In this document: positions 42,851 to 54,500 of the stretch, in pieces
How the letters are laid out: every line of letters begins with the position of its first letter
How positions within the stretch are numbered: position 1 is the first letter of the stretch
From: Conchocele bisecta
Taxonomy: Eukaryota > Mollusca > Bivalvia > Lucinida > Thyasiridae
Length of the DNA stretch: 64,000 nt
Assembly: GCA_029237695.1 (NCBI GenBank)
Contig: CM055268.1
Span: forward strand, 50,856,131 to 50,920,130
Reading direction: 5' to 3'
Notes under the pieces: model-generated
Databases searched by the model: none
Told to the model about the DNA's origin: nothing
What the model saw: the letters and a program-made list of their open reading frames with translations, nothing else
Position numbers and translations under genes: made by a program

Positions 42851-43484
42851 TAGCCAGTTGAATTTATGTGATTTACATACTTATGAAAGTTTGCTTATAT
42901 TGATAGAAAATGTGCACTTTACAAGATGTAATGATCCTCTCAATTTTTTCAAGCTCAAGTGAGCAACCGGCAGACCAAGGAGAATTAAACACTTTCCGAA
43001 ACTGACTACTTAATGAGGGATCATAGCTAGTTATTTCCCTTTGCATCTATTTATAGACATCTGGTCCAAATTGTATATTTCCGGGCCATATGCTTGTAAA
43101 AATGGCTAATGTCACAGTCATGCTTTGCCATTATAGTGTTTTTAACTAGTGACGATCTAGGTTTTCCTATGTATCTACACAATCTGACTGCACATCTGTG
43201 CAATCTGATCTGGGTCTACACTGTTCGCAGTCGTTATTGTTGTACTATTCATTATAAATAAACTCTAAAATAAAACATAGGACCGGATTTCTATAAATAG
43301 ATTTGCAATGGGAAACGACTAGCTTCGATCCCTCATTGCTGACACTCAGGAATAAATCTAATTTGTTTAGGGTGCTATCGCCATCAAGACATATTGAGGC
43401 TGTCTAATTCCTGCCCATGAGACATAGTTTGCTCTCTAATTCCCTGTGGGTAGCTGTTGTTCCCCAAAAAATGATATATTTGTT
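42851..43484. other. Intronic AT-rich sequence, no feature identified
   Basis: Lies within the 17 kb intron between exons C and B. Only a short family A-like piece is seen (43190-43225, GTGCAATCTGATCTGGGTCTAC). Confidence 0.4.
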
Positions 43485-43862
43485 TGTTTGTTTATTGCTA
43501 ACTAACGGCCTATAAAAAGCTAAGGTCAGTTAAAGCCGGGCCAACGGGTTCGATCCTGTATTTAACCTGCTGCATTTGGGGGGAAATTCCAAAATCAGAA
43601 CGGAGTATTTACATGGAAAAAAAATATAATCAGCCCTGAAATTAGAATAACCTGACCTGGTGCCGCCAGGTCCATAACACACCAAAGACACTCGTCTGCA
43701 ATCACAATACTCATATAAGGGGTATAACCAGATACAACTGTCACATACAAGAATGCCAACGACATACACGAGGGTCAAACCAGGTCTCTGGTCGGAATTC
43801 CGGTAAGGATGAACCCCGATCGTTAAATTACCCATCGCATGCTCTCACCTGCCACCCACGAG
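43485..43862 (-). mobile_element. Mollusc-type SINE, long copy
   Basis: Minus strand: GTTCATCCTTACCGGAATTCC, GTTTGACCCTCGTGTATGTCG, CCGGCTTTAACTGACCTTAGC, then a tail of AATAAACAAACAAACAAA. Lacks the first 80 bp seen in the copy at 52058. Confidence 0.75.
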
Positions 43863-43999
43863 AAGATAGGTACATAAAACCTGAAACACTAACCAAATAT
43901 TCTACTAAGTGATGAGCGGGCAACTAGGATAAAACACACAGGAGTGCAGGGTGGCAGCGCACACAGGTGAAAGGATAAATTTCAAGTAAATTGCTACAT

Positions 44000-44410
44000 A
44001 AATACCCTTTCACCCCTAAGTAACTGGAATGGATTGTGATATGATAATTTTTCAACCAATAAAATCATCACAAAATCATTTTCAGACTAGTCCATTTATA
44101 AAAAGGGGATATTTTTTCTAAAAAATATAAAAATTAGTTGTAAAAAGTGCAGATCCTGATGAGACGGCTCATCACGAGCCGGCTCATCTGGATCTACACT
44201 TTGTACCACTATACAGGCCTGTGGTGTTGAAAGGGTTCTTCAATAGTGGTGTTTGCAAACAGTATAGATCCAGATCAACTGGCTCGTGACGAGCCATCTC
44301 ATCAGGATCTGCACTTCATTAAGTTCGGAAAATCAATTTCTGATGTTTGGATTTGTTGGATAATTAACATATCAAAATCCATTCCAATAAATTGTTTAGG
44401 GCTGAAAAGG
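44000..44410. mobile_element. Two MITE family F copies in opposite orientation
   Basis: AGATCCTGATGAGACGGCTCATCACGAGCC near 44150 and ATAGATCCAGATCAACTGGC near 44264. Both sides carry ATATCAAAATCCATTCCA or its inverse and 'CCCTAAGTAACTGGAATGG'. They may be one larger foldback element. Confidence 0.6.
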
Positions 44411-45240
44411 TTAACTGAATACAGGCTGACTAATAATACCAGATGGCCGCGGCCCACATGTCGAGCCCGCGAAGGCATTTGATGGTCTCAGAGTGTAGTT
44501 ATTTGAAGTTTGAATTAAGGGTTGTGGAGATATAAAGTATGTAAAAGCTTTAATGCAAATATTAAAGTCATTTGACCTCAATCTTGGGCATGTGGGCTGC
44601 ATGGGTGGGCTATAGAATGAAAATATGGATGATAATAAAGAATTATTTGAAGTTTGAAGTAAATCCGAGTAAGTGTTGTGGAGATATAAGGTATGTAAAA
44701 ACTTTAACACAAATTTCAAAGTCATTTGACCTTGACCTTGGGCATGTGGACGACATGGACAGGCTATGGAATGAAAAGGAAGTATTGGAAGTTGGAAGTA
44801 AATTGGAGTAACAATTGTGGAGATACAAGGTATGTAAAAAGTTTAACGCATATTTTATAATAATGCAAACTTCAAGTCATTTGGCCTTGACCTTGGGGCA
44901 CAGGGGCCGCATGAGTGGGACACAGAATGAATATATGGATGATGACCAATAAGCATACAAAGTTTCCAGTCAATGTGACTTAGGACTGCAGAGATATAAG
45001 GTATTTAAAAACTTTAACGCAAATTTCGGACGGACGGACAGACGTACCAACATTTTGGGTTTATGGGCTATTTGCTATATAAAAGATCAAAGGACTAGCC
45101 CCTAAACTTCAAAAGGTTTTATGGGCTAATGGTATAAGTTCAAAGAACTTCAAAGGAAACTAACCCTTACCCTAAGCTCCTAAACCCCTGATGTTTGCCC
45201 GCACAGACGGACGGAGGGACGGACGGATGGACGTTCCTAT
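44411..45240 (+). mobile_element. Tandem-array element with 165 bp units and GACG tract
   Basis: Units at 44560-45010 have CATTTGACCTTGACCTTGGG, GAATGAAAATATGGATGAT and TTGTGGAGATATAAGGTATG. Then GGACGGACGGACAGACG. A TACCAACATTTTGGGTTTAT insert (45045-45195) splits the GACG tract, and further tract follows at 45203-45230. The start resembles AGATGGCCGCGGCCCACATG (44440). Confidence 0.7.
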
Positions 45241-45420
45241 AAATAGATACTTATGTGGCTAACCCTAACATTTTCCTTTATTCATCCCTATTGTTCTGTA
45301 GCCACATAAACCCATTTTTAGCCACATAAAATCAGGGAACAATAGAATATTACATACATGTGATGTCACTTTGAAAATTTACAACCAAACAATACCCGAC
45401 AGGCAACATTTGACCGATAT
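45241..45420. repeat. MITE family D-like remnant
   Basis: ATACTTATGTGGCTAACCCT and TTTTTAGCCACATAAAATCA follow a GACG tract, as in the other family D copies. The right end is unclear. Confidence 0.5.
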
Positions 45421-46735
45421 GAGATCGGGAATGGAATTGAATTGGTGTTTAACGCCCAATGGGGATAAATGTGGCATTGGATGGAGAAATGGGGCTTATG
45501 GCATTTGCGGCTTGTGTATATACAGACCATCTTGCTTATTATTCGGCACATTTGATGCGTATTTTTACTACGCTTAGTGTATCCCAGAAATCCCAAAAGA
45601 TACCAAATTTACCATCAATCTATACTTACCACACCCATTCATTGAATGATTGATTCATTTTCTCTTGTTTCACACTATGCGTATTTCAATGTCATAGCGG
45701 ACACCTGTCAACAATTGATATTTCCGTTTCCGGGCTTGTTTTGTTTGATAAAAAATGCGTAAAACTGGCAGAAATCAGTTGGAAAAAATGTTTGAAATTT
45801 ATACCTACCTATAATGCGCAGGGTGACTTCTGGATTAGAAATGCGGGTGAAAAAGTGCGCGCAATACACAGCGAAATACGGTAACCTATTGTTCTCCTAG
45901 CCACATATGTATCCATTTGTAAGCTCAGACGGACGGATGCACGGACGGATGCACGGACACCCGGACGTCATTGTGATCACTATGTCTCGCTTTCCGCAAG
46001 CGGGCTCGACAAAAATGATGCATCAAGCACTGATAAACTGATACAATCAGACACAAGACACTGGCCTCTCAATGTGTCATGCATGTTCTGATGTCTTACA
46101 AACAGAACATAAAATGTGGCCTGTCGGCACACAAATGCTCCTTGAGGCAGATTGGAGTTTCCAGCCAACTTCTTAGCCAGACACACACACGGACGGACAC
46201 AGTCCAAACACTACATGTCTCCCGACTCTACAGAGACCGGGGGGGGGGGGGGCATAAAAAGTGAGCTGCGGTTTACAAATACCCCAGGTTGCTGCCCACA
46301 TCGACAAACAAAAACTTGGAATGCAAAATTTTGCCATATTTGATACAAAATTCTAGTCATTTGAATTTGACATTGGGCATGCATGCTGGCCATGTGTGTA
46401 GCTAATAGATACTCAAAACACAAACACATGTTACAGATGAAGCACATACCATATTTATTCTAATAGTAGCCCCCTCTCTAATACTAGGCCCCCTTCCATA
46501 TTTGCATTCTAAATGTTTGGCTTTTGTATGTGAAAATAACATATCTTGATAAAATTTTCCATGTTTTGATCCCTACAAATTGCATAGCCCCGGGGGCGTT
46601 TATTAGAATAAATACGGTACATGTACAGACAAACAACCAGACCGAAAGGCGAAAACTATATACCCCTTAGCATAAGTACTTATTTAAATGGAGGATATAT
46701 TGATAGATGTAATTACAACCAATGAAATGTGGGAT
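45421..46735. repeat. Mixed repeat remnants, no gene
   Basis: 45437-45500 joins a SINE tail (GAATTGGTGTTTAACGCCCAA) to a family A word. 45928-46020 and 46184-46260 are two element 3' ends (GACGGACGGATGCACGG, CTCGCTTTCCGCAAGCGGGCTC, then G14 at 46241-46254). 46446-46620 has an inverted pair (ATATTTATTCTAATAGTAGCC and GGGGGCGTTTATTAGAATAAATAC), an old MITE. Confidence 0.5.
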
Positions 46736-46950
46736 GACTGGAGAAATGGCATTTCCGACCAGTGTAGCTCCAGATCAAATAGCACACTCCTGTAGCATAT
46801 AATTATATATATTGCTTGTTAGAAGCATGGCAAGTGTTTCATTGATGGAATGATGAACAGTGCAGATCCTGATCTGACTGCGGATGCACAGGCTGATCTG
46901 GGTCTACACTGGTCACGAAACTGGTAAGCCCCGATTTCTCAAGTCACAGC
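46727..46950. mobile_element. MITE family A, complete copy
   Basis: TGTGGGATGACTGGAGAAAT...GACCAGTGTAGCTCCAGATC to CTGATCTGGGTCTACACTGG and TCAAGTCACAGCCACA. Confidence 0.75.
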
Positions 46951-47140
46951 CACAACTCAGTATGGTCAGTGGTTCTATTTGGTTCTGCACTACTGTATTT
47001 ACTGTATTCACATGTAACTAAGGTCTGAAAGTCATGTGATGGCTAAAACAACTACATGTACTTATTAGTTCTTCCTCGATAACATCATACTTCCTTGATC
47101 AAAACTACAAACATCTGGCTAGATTGATTCAATAGACATA

Positions 47141-47240
47141 CAGTGGGGTCAGTGTGTAAGTGCACACACGAACGAACACGACAGGTTGGAACCAACCTGT
47201 CGTGTTCGTTCGTGTGTGCACTTACACGCTGACCCCACTG
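47141..47240. mobile_element. 100 bp near-perfect palindrome flanked by TA
   Basis: CAGTGGGGTCAGTGTGTAAG...CGACAGGTTGG, AA, then the inverse ending GACCCCACTG. 49 bp arms with one visible mismatch and a 2 nt centre. TA lies on both sides, consistent with a minimal Tc1/mariner-type foldback. Confidence 0.9.
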
Positions 47241-47399
47241 TAAGTAACATTTGATGAATCAGTATTTATTAAATATTTTTCTTTGGCATGTGGTTCAAGT
47301 TTAAAGTTAATTCCATTATTTGGTTACTGACATGCAGAAAGAAACAGAAGCAAGTTTCAAGCTAATCCATTACGTTCACATGCATGTAAATATAAGCAA

Positions 47400-47765
47400 G
47401 TGAATATAGAAAAAACAAGAAATATGTCGAACGCGGATGCCACCTACAGCATATTTGAGAAACTGTGACAAAGTGGTTAACCGAAAAGTGTGACGGATGG
47501 ACAGACAGACGGACAGACGGACGTACCAACATTTTGGGTTTATGGGCTATTTGCTACATAAAAGATCAAAGGACTAGCCCCTAAACTTCAAAAGGTTTTA
47601 TGGGCTAACGGAATAAGTTCAAAGGATTCTGAATAAGTTCAAAGGATTAGGCTCCTCCCCCTAGCCCCTAAACCCCCTAATGTTCGCCCGGACAGACGGA
47701 CGGACAGACGGACGGTCCAAACACTATATGCCACCCGTTTCTTCGAAACTCGGTGACATAAAAAT
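47400..47765 (+). repeat. Element 3' part: GACG tract, TACCAACATTTTGGG insert (copy 3), hairpin
   Basis: GACAGACAGACGGACAGACGG (47501) then ACCAACATTTTGGGTTTATG to CCCCCTAATGTTCGCCC, another GACGGACGGACAGACGG and a TGCCACCCGTTTCTTCGAAACTCGGTGACA hairpin (47730-47759). Insert identity with copy 1 at 8.0 kb is almost complete. Confidence 0.7.
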
Positions 47766-48049
47766 CAAAAATACTATGTCAAGTTGCATTGGTCATTTTT
47801 CAAATCTCAAACTCGGTCTTGAGAAATTGTATTGGTAAATGTGATCCACCACAAAATATAGAGTTTTGATAGAGCCTGATATACTTGATATCAATAGAAT
47901 TAGGCTGATATTCTATTCATCAGATAAAATTTTAAGTAACTGATACAAGAGATTATTTACTTAACCCTTTTCTGCTGCTGAATATAAAAAAAAACATTCT
48001 GACTAATTTTTTCTTTGTTTATGCATATACGGTGTTACTGTTCAAATGA

Positions 48050-48490
48050 GTGGAAACAACATATAGTTTCACAGAGAAATGAAGAAAGAAGAAACTAGAG
48101 ATTACGTTTGTAAAACATGGGTGTGCCCCCTGGCATACTGGGCCAACAAAAGAACAAGAAACGTAGCCAAGCCACAAAACAAAATGGCTAAGGAGAAACA
48201 CTTACAAACTTTTTGACGTAACAAAATGGTAAAGTGACAAAGTAACAAAGTAATTTCAAAGGTGACAAAGGTCAAGGTCATGTTAATGGTGGTGGGAGTG
48301 TGTGAAAATTGTTCAGGTGATTCAAATGTCCAAGTAATTGGAAGCAATATCCTTTGCGTAATATTGAAGATATTACATGTTGGAGAAACTCTTACAAACT
48401 TTTAGACGTAAATGTACACGGACGGATGGACATACGGACATACGCAGGGAAGTACGGAACATCAAGAGCAACAAAAAATGCCCCCCCCTA
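48050..48490 (+). repeat. Tandem-array element remnant (AAACATGGGTGTGCCCCC)
   Basis: Related to 41030-41360: ACGTTTGTAAAACATGGGTG, CAAAGGTCAAGGTCATGTTA, GATATTACATGTTGGAGAAAC, ACGTAAATGTACACGGACGG. Confidence 0.65.
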
Positions 48491-48541
48491 GTGGGCTACT
48501 ACATATGCCTTGTTTTTTGTCTTGAAAGTCACAATTACCAG

Positions 48542-48842
48542 TAGCCTATTTCATCAACATTGCAAAGTATACTTTAGTAGCAAAGTATACTTAGAAGGAG
48601 AAATTTTCAATTTTATGATAAATTTATTAATTTTTATTATACTGAATTTTTTACATTATCACAGCCAATTTGGCTGTGATAATGTAATAAATTCAGTATA
48701 ATAATTCTGCATACTCTTAATCATGAAATATGCATTTGTTAGTTCTATATGAAATAATGCATTTCAGGAAAAATAAATGATTACTCCCTCAAAGTATACT
48801 TTGCTAGTAAAGTATACTTTGCAATGTTGATGAAATAGGCTA
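48542..48842. mobile_element. MITE family B, copy 2, flanked by CAG
   Basis: TAGCCTATTTCATCAACATT and its inverse AATGTTGATGAAATAGGCTA. CAG lies at 48539-48541 and 48843-48845. The interior is a second foldback around CACAGCCAATTTGGCTGTG. Confidence 0.9.
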
Positions 48843-48919
48843 CAGGCATATTTGAACAACAGCAGTAACCTGCCTAGTAGACACAATTTGTTCTAGGGAA
48901 CACATACACATACAAACAT

Positions 48920-49065
48920 ACGGTTACTCACAATGAAGAATGTCCCAATATTTAGGGTTAGTATGGTTGTGCTGGTTTATCACAACAATCTACAGTGTCT
49001 TTGGATGCAATTTATGTTTCCCCAAAAGAAATGGTGTCCGAATACTTAGGGTTACTACGGTAGTT
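48920..49065. mobile_element. MITE family G copy, inverse orientation
   Basis: AATGAAGAATGTCCCAATAT, GGTTTATCACAACAATC and TTTATGTTTCCCCAAAAGA. Confidence 0.6.
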
Positions 49066-49299
49066 GATATTTTAACAAATATAAATACATTTTATTCCAA
49101 TTAAAATACCGCATTTTACCGACTGATCAAAGTTTGAGATTTGAAAAATGTGGATATGACAAAGTGTAAATATGGTGCATTATGGGATATAGGCAAGGAA
49201 AGTAATCTTACCAGCTGATCCAACTATTTCTACAACACGGCAACAACACATACATGAGAACCTGCTTATAATAGAAATCTGTTTAAGAATACGGGAAAC

Positions 49300-49450
49300 A
49301 CAAAGTCTCGTCTGCTGTTGTTTTTTTATTTTTGTCTTCTTTCTCAATAAAAAACATGTTTTGACAGCACTTAAGAATCATTTCCAATTATTGGAAATGA
49401 TTCTCAACTGCTGTCAAACCTTATTTTAATGAGAACTAGAAAACAGATGC
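49300..49450. mobile_element. MITE family H (TTTGACAGCACTT...), copy
   Basis: CGTCTGCTGTTGTTTTTTTA, TTTGACAGCACTTAAGAATC and a TTTCCAATTATTGGAAA centre, then the inverse. Other copies are at 51145, 61245 and 61843. Confidence 0.7.
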
Positions 49451-49524
49451 CTCACCTACCGCTTTGATAGTAAATGAGCATAATTACACAATTCTAAATC
49501 TAAATGAAGAAGATAATCCATAGC

Positions 49525-49768
49525 CTGGGGCCCGTTTCACTAAACTTTGTACGACTAAAATGTTTGTAAGTGCAAATTTAGGATCGTCGATAAATTTCAA
49601 TGAATGAATTTACATTTATTTAGCATAGGCTGCATATGCAGCCTATGCTCAATATATGTAAATCCAATAATTGTTTAAAAGAAAACAATGTTAATGCAAA
49701 ATTTACAGACTATCATAATTTTGCACTTACAAACATTTTAGTTGTACAAAGCTTAGTGAAACGGCCCC
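49525..49768. mobile_element. MITE family C, copy 2
   Basis: CTGGGGCCCGTTTCACTAAA and GGCTGCATATGCAGCC centre, right end GCTTAGTGAAACGGCCCC. Confidence 0.9.
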
Positions 49769-49774
49769 TAGGTG

Positions 49775-50675
49775 TCAAATAAAAAATTATCTTTGCTCAT
49801 CTATACATCATAAAGCTACATACCAAGTACCAAGCCTCCATCTATTACGCTTTAAAAGTTACAAGGTAAATTTGTGATATTACAAGTCCAAAAGTGCTAG
49901 ATAATCTTGAATGAAAAATAAAAATTAAGTTTGTGCATCTACACACCATAAGGAAGCGACATACCAAGTATCAAGCCTCCAGCTTTTAAAGTTTAAAAGT
50001 TTTATGAGTTACAAAGGCAAAATTGTCAAATTTAAAAGTGGTAGATAATGCATGATCCGTCGAAAACAAAAATGAAATTAGATTTGCACATATACACGCA
50101 GGCCATAACTTATGGCATAAGGAAGTTACATGTCAAGTTCTAAGTCTTTATCTATTATGGTTTAAAGGTTTACGAGTTACATGGTTTGTGACGGATGGAT
50201 GGTAGGGACAGACGAACAAGGGTAACACTAAATAACCAGATAGTGGGTAAATCCAACAAATGCTCCCCGATGACGCCTGGATTGAAATTCAAAGTCCTTG
50301 ACCCTGGGTATTGGGGTAGTATGCTTATAATCACAATAAATTGTGATCAATGTGTATAATTTATGATGTTTCAAGTTGATATCGCAAGCGGTCACAGAGA
50401 TATAGCAATTTGAAAAACTTTAACGTAAAACTTTAACAAAAAGTTTAAAGTCATTTGACCTTGACCTTGGGCTCCTGGGCAGCATGGGTAGGGTTTACAA
50501 TGAACATATGGATGTTGATCAATGTGTATATGAAGTTTCAAGTTGACATCCCAAGCAGTCAGAGACATAGCAATTTGAAAAAACTAACGTAAAACTCGGA
50601 CGGCTGACGGCGCACGCCAGACAAAGCGGTAACTATATGCTCCCCCGAAAACATTTTCCGGGGAGCATAAATTTA
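49775..50675 (+). mobile_element. Two joined tandem-array pieces with 3' hairpins
   Basis: 49790-50180: three units with ACCAAGTATCAAGCCTCCA and TTTAAAAGTTACAAGG. 50290-50600: two units with CATTTGACCTTGACCTTGGG and AGTTTCAAGTTGACATCCCA. The end hairpin is GCTCCCCCGAAAACATTTTCCGGGGAGC (50639-50666), then ATAAA. Confidence 0.65.
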
Positions 50676-50830
50676 TAATACATAAAAGACACAGCAGACG
50701 ACACAATTGAATGCAGGATGGGTAAATATACAGTGTTTTGTCTGTGTTGTTCAGTTACATTGTTCCATGCACTGACCAAACCACAACAAGCACAGACCAT
50801 GCACCACAATATATACAATATATCTGACAT

Positions 50831-51056
50831 GTAATTGTGGCTGGACAAATTAGACGTATCTGTTTTGTGATAAGTGTAGATACAGATCAGCTTGTGCCTC
50901 TGCAGTTTGATCAGGAACTGTACTGTTAGCTACTCCATCACTGAATAACAAGCAAAGATCGTTATCAGGCTGCAGAAGTATGATATCTGCTAAAGAGCTA
51001 GACTGGTCACAAATCATATAAGCCCATTACTCCACTCACAGCTAAATTTATTGTTT
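50831..51056. mobile_element. MITE family A, diverged copy
   Basis: AATTGTGGCTGGACAAATTA...GTGTAGATACAGATCAGC to GACTGGTCACAAATCATATA and CTCCACTCACAGCT. Confidence 0.7.
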
Positions 51057-51144
51057 CCATGACAAAAGATAGCCAGAGAGTGTCTACCCAACAAAATAAG
51101 TAGGTCAACGTCACCCAAATGGCACGGAGTGGTTAGCTATTATC

Positions 51145-51345
51145 CCTTAGACCGCTACTCACAACAATTGTCGTCTGCTGTTGCTTCTATATTTTGACTT
51201 ATTTCTCAATGAAAAAATGGTTTGACAGCACTTCAGAATCATTTCTAAAGTGCTGTCAAAGCATGTTTTTGATGATAAAACTGGAAAATAGAAAATAAAC
51301 AGCACACAACAAAAAATTAAGATAGCGGTGTAAGGGTTAATGGAA
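51145..51345. mobile_element. MITE family H copy
   Basis: CCCTTAGACCGCTACTCACA...GGTTTGACAGCACTTCAGAA and inverse AAGTGCTGTCAAAGCATG...ATAGCGGTGTAAGGGTTAA. Confidence 0.8.
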
Positions 51346-51419
51346 ATTTGACAAAACTCTAACTAACTAACTAATATAAAAGGAGATACACACAATCTTG
51401 ACGTATATCCAAATTGCTG

Positions 51420-53250
51420 ATGCCTTCAGCGACAACGATGTCGCCAGAATTATGACTGCTATGTGTCACTTTCAACTCACGTGGGCAGACACAAAATAGA
51501 AGTGCTTACGGTAATGTAATTTTTTTTTTTAGTTTTAAATTATTATGTACACGGACAATAAACAAAGTATTTTGCTTTTCATTTATTTCTTTTTTCATGG
51601 AAAAAAGCTGAAAATTCTATTGATAACAAGGCGATCATCGGGGAGTGTCTCACTCACTAAACGAGGCGATCACCACGAAGTCACCAAGGTCAAGGTCACA
51701 AAATGAGGAAGTCCAAAACTTGTTAATACGAATGTCACGGTCACCAAGGTCAAGGTCACACAATGACACTGGGTCGATAGTCAAAAAAGTGAGGAAGGAA
51801 GCTATTGGTGAAGTTTTGTAATGATCCGACTAACGGATCAAAGATATTCAACATTTGGAAGTACATCAAAAATTATTGACACAAAAGTCAAGGTCACCAA
51901 GGTGACGGTCAAGGTCACGGAATGACATTGGATGGATAGTTATCAATGTGAGGAAGCTATCTATGACATGTTGTCAAATTATAGACATGAAGGTCAAGGT
52001 CACCATGGTCACGGTCACCTGAAGGAGACACTGGATGGATAGCCATCAATGTGAGGAGTGAATAGGGTTTAACGTCCGCTTTTCTGACATAGAGGTACAA
52101 GCCTCAGGGAGTCTACACGCAGACGGGTCAACGGGGTCGTGTCCCGTATCAACCTGTCCGAGGGGGGTAAATCCCAACTTCAGAACTCAATATTTACAAT
52201 CAAAATATATATTCAGTCCTGAAATTAGAACAACCTGATCTGGTGCCAGGCCCTCGCCACACCAGCATCATTTATCCCATCCCCTAAAAGTAATAGGATT
52301 AGCGCTAATCTTACTTTTATATTTGGGGCATAGCCTGACTCAACTCTCACATACAAGAAAGCCAAAAATGTACATGAGGGCCAAATCCGGTATAGTGGGT
52401 TCCGGAAAGTATGAACCCAATCGTTAAGCCAGTTTAGTCGCCTTTTACGACAAGCAATGGCTACTGCAGCACTATTCTCAGGATCAGTTGATCCCGCCCC
52501 GGTGCCTGCACGGGGCATCAATGTGAGGAAGCTATTGATGAAGAGGTATTCAACATTTACATGTATGTACAAAATTATTGACACAAAGGTTAAGGTCACC
52601 AAGGTCGAGGTCACCCGTATGACAGTGGGTGAATGACCATCAATGCGAGGAAGCTATTGATGAAGTTTGGTAAAGATCTGACTAACGAATCAAGATCTAT
52701 GATAAATTTGGCTACGTCCAAAATTTACGTCCCACAAAAGTTAAGGTCACCAAGGTGAAGGTGAAGGTCAACCGAATGGCACTGGATGGATAGAGGAAGC
52801 TAATGATCTGACTAACGAATCAAGATCTATGATAAATTTGGCTACGTCCAAAATTTACGTCCCACAAAGGTTAAGGTCACCAAGGTGAAGGTCAATGTCC
52901 CCTGAATGACACTGGATGGATAGCCATCAATGTGAGGAAGCTAGTGATGAAGTTTGGTAATGATCCGACTAACGGATCAAGATATATGATAAATTTGGCT
53001 ACATCCAAATTTACGTCCCTCAAAGGTTAAGCTCATCAAGGTCAAGGCCATCCGAATGACACTGGACAGATACTATCACTGTGAGGAATCTATTGATGAA
53101 GTTTGGTAATGATCCAACTAATAAATCAAGAGATATGGGAAATTTGGCTACATCCAAAATTTAAGTCCCAAATTTTTTACGACACTAACACCAACGCCGC
53201 CGGAATTGTGACCGCTATGTCTCACTTTCCACAATCGTGGGGGAGACAAC
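51420..53250 (+). mobile_element. Tandem-array element, 165-190 bp units (AAGGTCACCAAGGTCAAGGTCA)
   Basis: Units contain CACCAAGGTCAAGGTCACA, TGACACTGGATGGATAGCCA, ATGTGAGGAAGCTATTGATG, TAATGATCCGACTAACGGAT and GGCTACATCCAAAATTTACG. The 3' end is GCCGCCGGAATTGTGACCGC, CTCACTTTCCACAATCGTGGG. A similar terminus lies just upstream at 51430-51485, belonging to another copy. The array holds a SINE at 52058-52515. Confidence 0.75.
52058..52515 (-). mobile_element. Mollusc-type SINE, full-length, 14 bp target duplication
   Basis: The minus strand starts GCCCCGTGCAGGCACCGGGG. It then has GCCATTGCTTGTCGTAAAAG and GCGACTAAACTGGCTTAACG, GGCCCTCATGTACATTTTTGG, TTAGAACAACCTGA-type sequence in inverse, and ends near AAAGCGGACGTTAAACCCTA. 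CATCAATGTGAGGA flanks both sides (52044-52057, 52516-52529) and joins to a normal array unit when the SINE is removed. The head does not look like a tRNA, so the promoter type is uncertain. Confidence 0.85.
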
Positions 53251-53519
53251 AAAGCATAGCACTGGATAATGTGGACTACTGGCTGAGAAAAGATACCTTG
53301 CAACGGTCAGTAGTCAGTGGTTAGCAGGGACCCAGACCAGCCTACACATCCGCGCAGTCTGATTAGGGCCTATGCTGTTTGCCAATTCGTTCCAGACATT
53401 GTGTTACCATCATCATCAACAGTAACAGATCCTACCACCGGTTGTATGAATATGAATAACGACAAATTGTTGCAAACATTGTCAGGTCACCTTTTCTCAG
53501 AGTCGGTGGCCATGTAACG

Positions 53520-53767
53520 CTATTTTTGAAAATCTGTCCACAAATTCCAAAATTATTTCGTAAAATATATTTTTAGCCCCATGTTAAATTCCCATAGGAA
53601 AATTGTTTCGGGTTTTTTTGCGCAAAAAAATCAATATTTGATAGAATTTCATCAAATATTTTTATTTTTTTGTTATTGATGGAAAAGTATTTACATTTAC
53701 ATATTTATTTTAGATTTAATGTGCTTAATAGCCAAAAGTTTGTCTGCATAACAATGTGAAACTGACA
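53520..53767. mobile_element. Right half of a TIR element (family of 29624-30126)
   Basis: GCCCCATGTTAAATTCCCAT, ATCAATATTTGATAGAATTTC, TTAGATTTAATGTGCTTAAT, GCCAAAAGTTTGTCTGC and GTGAAACTGACAG. The left terminus was not found, so the copy is truncated. Confidence 0.7.
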
Positions 53768-53778
53768 GTAGAGACATA

Positions 53779-54003
53779 GGTATGTGGGTGTGACTGGAGA
53801 AATGGGACTTATGGGATTTGTGATCAGTGGAGATCCTGATCAAATGGCACACTCCTGCAGCCTGACAACAATCTATACGGGTGTTTCATGGAGGAAATAG
53901 CAAACAGTGCAGATCCTGATCAGACTGTGCGGATGCACAGGCTGATCTGGATATACACTGGTCACAAAACCCATAAGCCCCATTTTTCAGTCACAGCGAC
54001 ATA
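53779..54003. mobile_element. MITE family A, complete copy
   Basis: GTATGTGGGTGTGACTGGAG...GATCAGTGGAGATCCTGATC to CACTGGTCACAAAACCCAT and TTTTTCAGTCACAGCGACATA. It ends 42 bp from exon B. Confidence 0.8.
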
Positions 54004-54044
54004 TCGGCATAAAGAAAGGTGATGTTCATTTCCATTTTACTTAC

Positions 54045-54136
54045 CCACGTCTCGGTCAACATACTCGAAGAATGCGGGCACTATACACAGTAGCTGAACT
54101 ACCTCTGATGCCAACAGACACTTGTAGTTGCCATAG
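54045..54136 (-). CDS. Host gene exon B
   Basis: Acceptor TTTTGTTGTAG, donor GACGTGG|GTAAGT, 92 bp. One starting base completes an Ala codon from exon A, and one base at the end completes Gly with exon C. It encodes YGNYKCLLASEVVQLLCIVP then AFFEYVDRDV, a hydrophobic helix pair. Introns on its two sides are 6.3 and 17.3 kb. Confidence 0.85.
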
Positions 54137-54500
54137 CTACAACAAAACAAAATGGCAGAGTGGTAGAATTTTATAGAAATAGCATTAACACTTTCGACCC
54201 TAGAGACTGTAAGCACATCATTTGTAAACACTGTAGCTCTGACATCAAGATCTACAGTATTTTGTCAGTATTTTTCAGATTTTTCGAAACGTATCCCTCA
54301 ATAATTCCATCACAAAAATATTTACACAATTCCCTAACATTTGATTGGTCCGTAGCAAGTCTCTGTCCAAAATTTATATCCCAGTAAACTCCCACGCCGA
54401 ACTACTTTCCGTAACCGTGAGGCGCAGTTAAAATAATTCTTAAAAAAACGGAAAATAAACACATTTTCTTGATGAATTTATTTAAAATGCTGGAATTATA

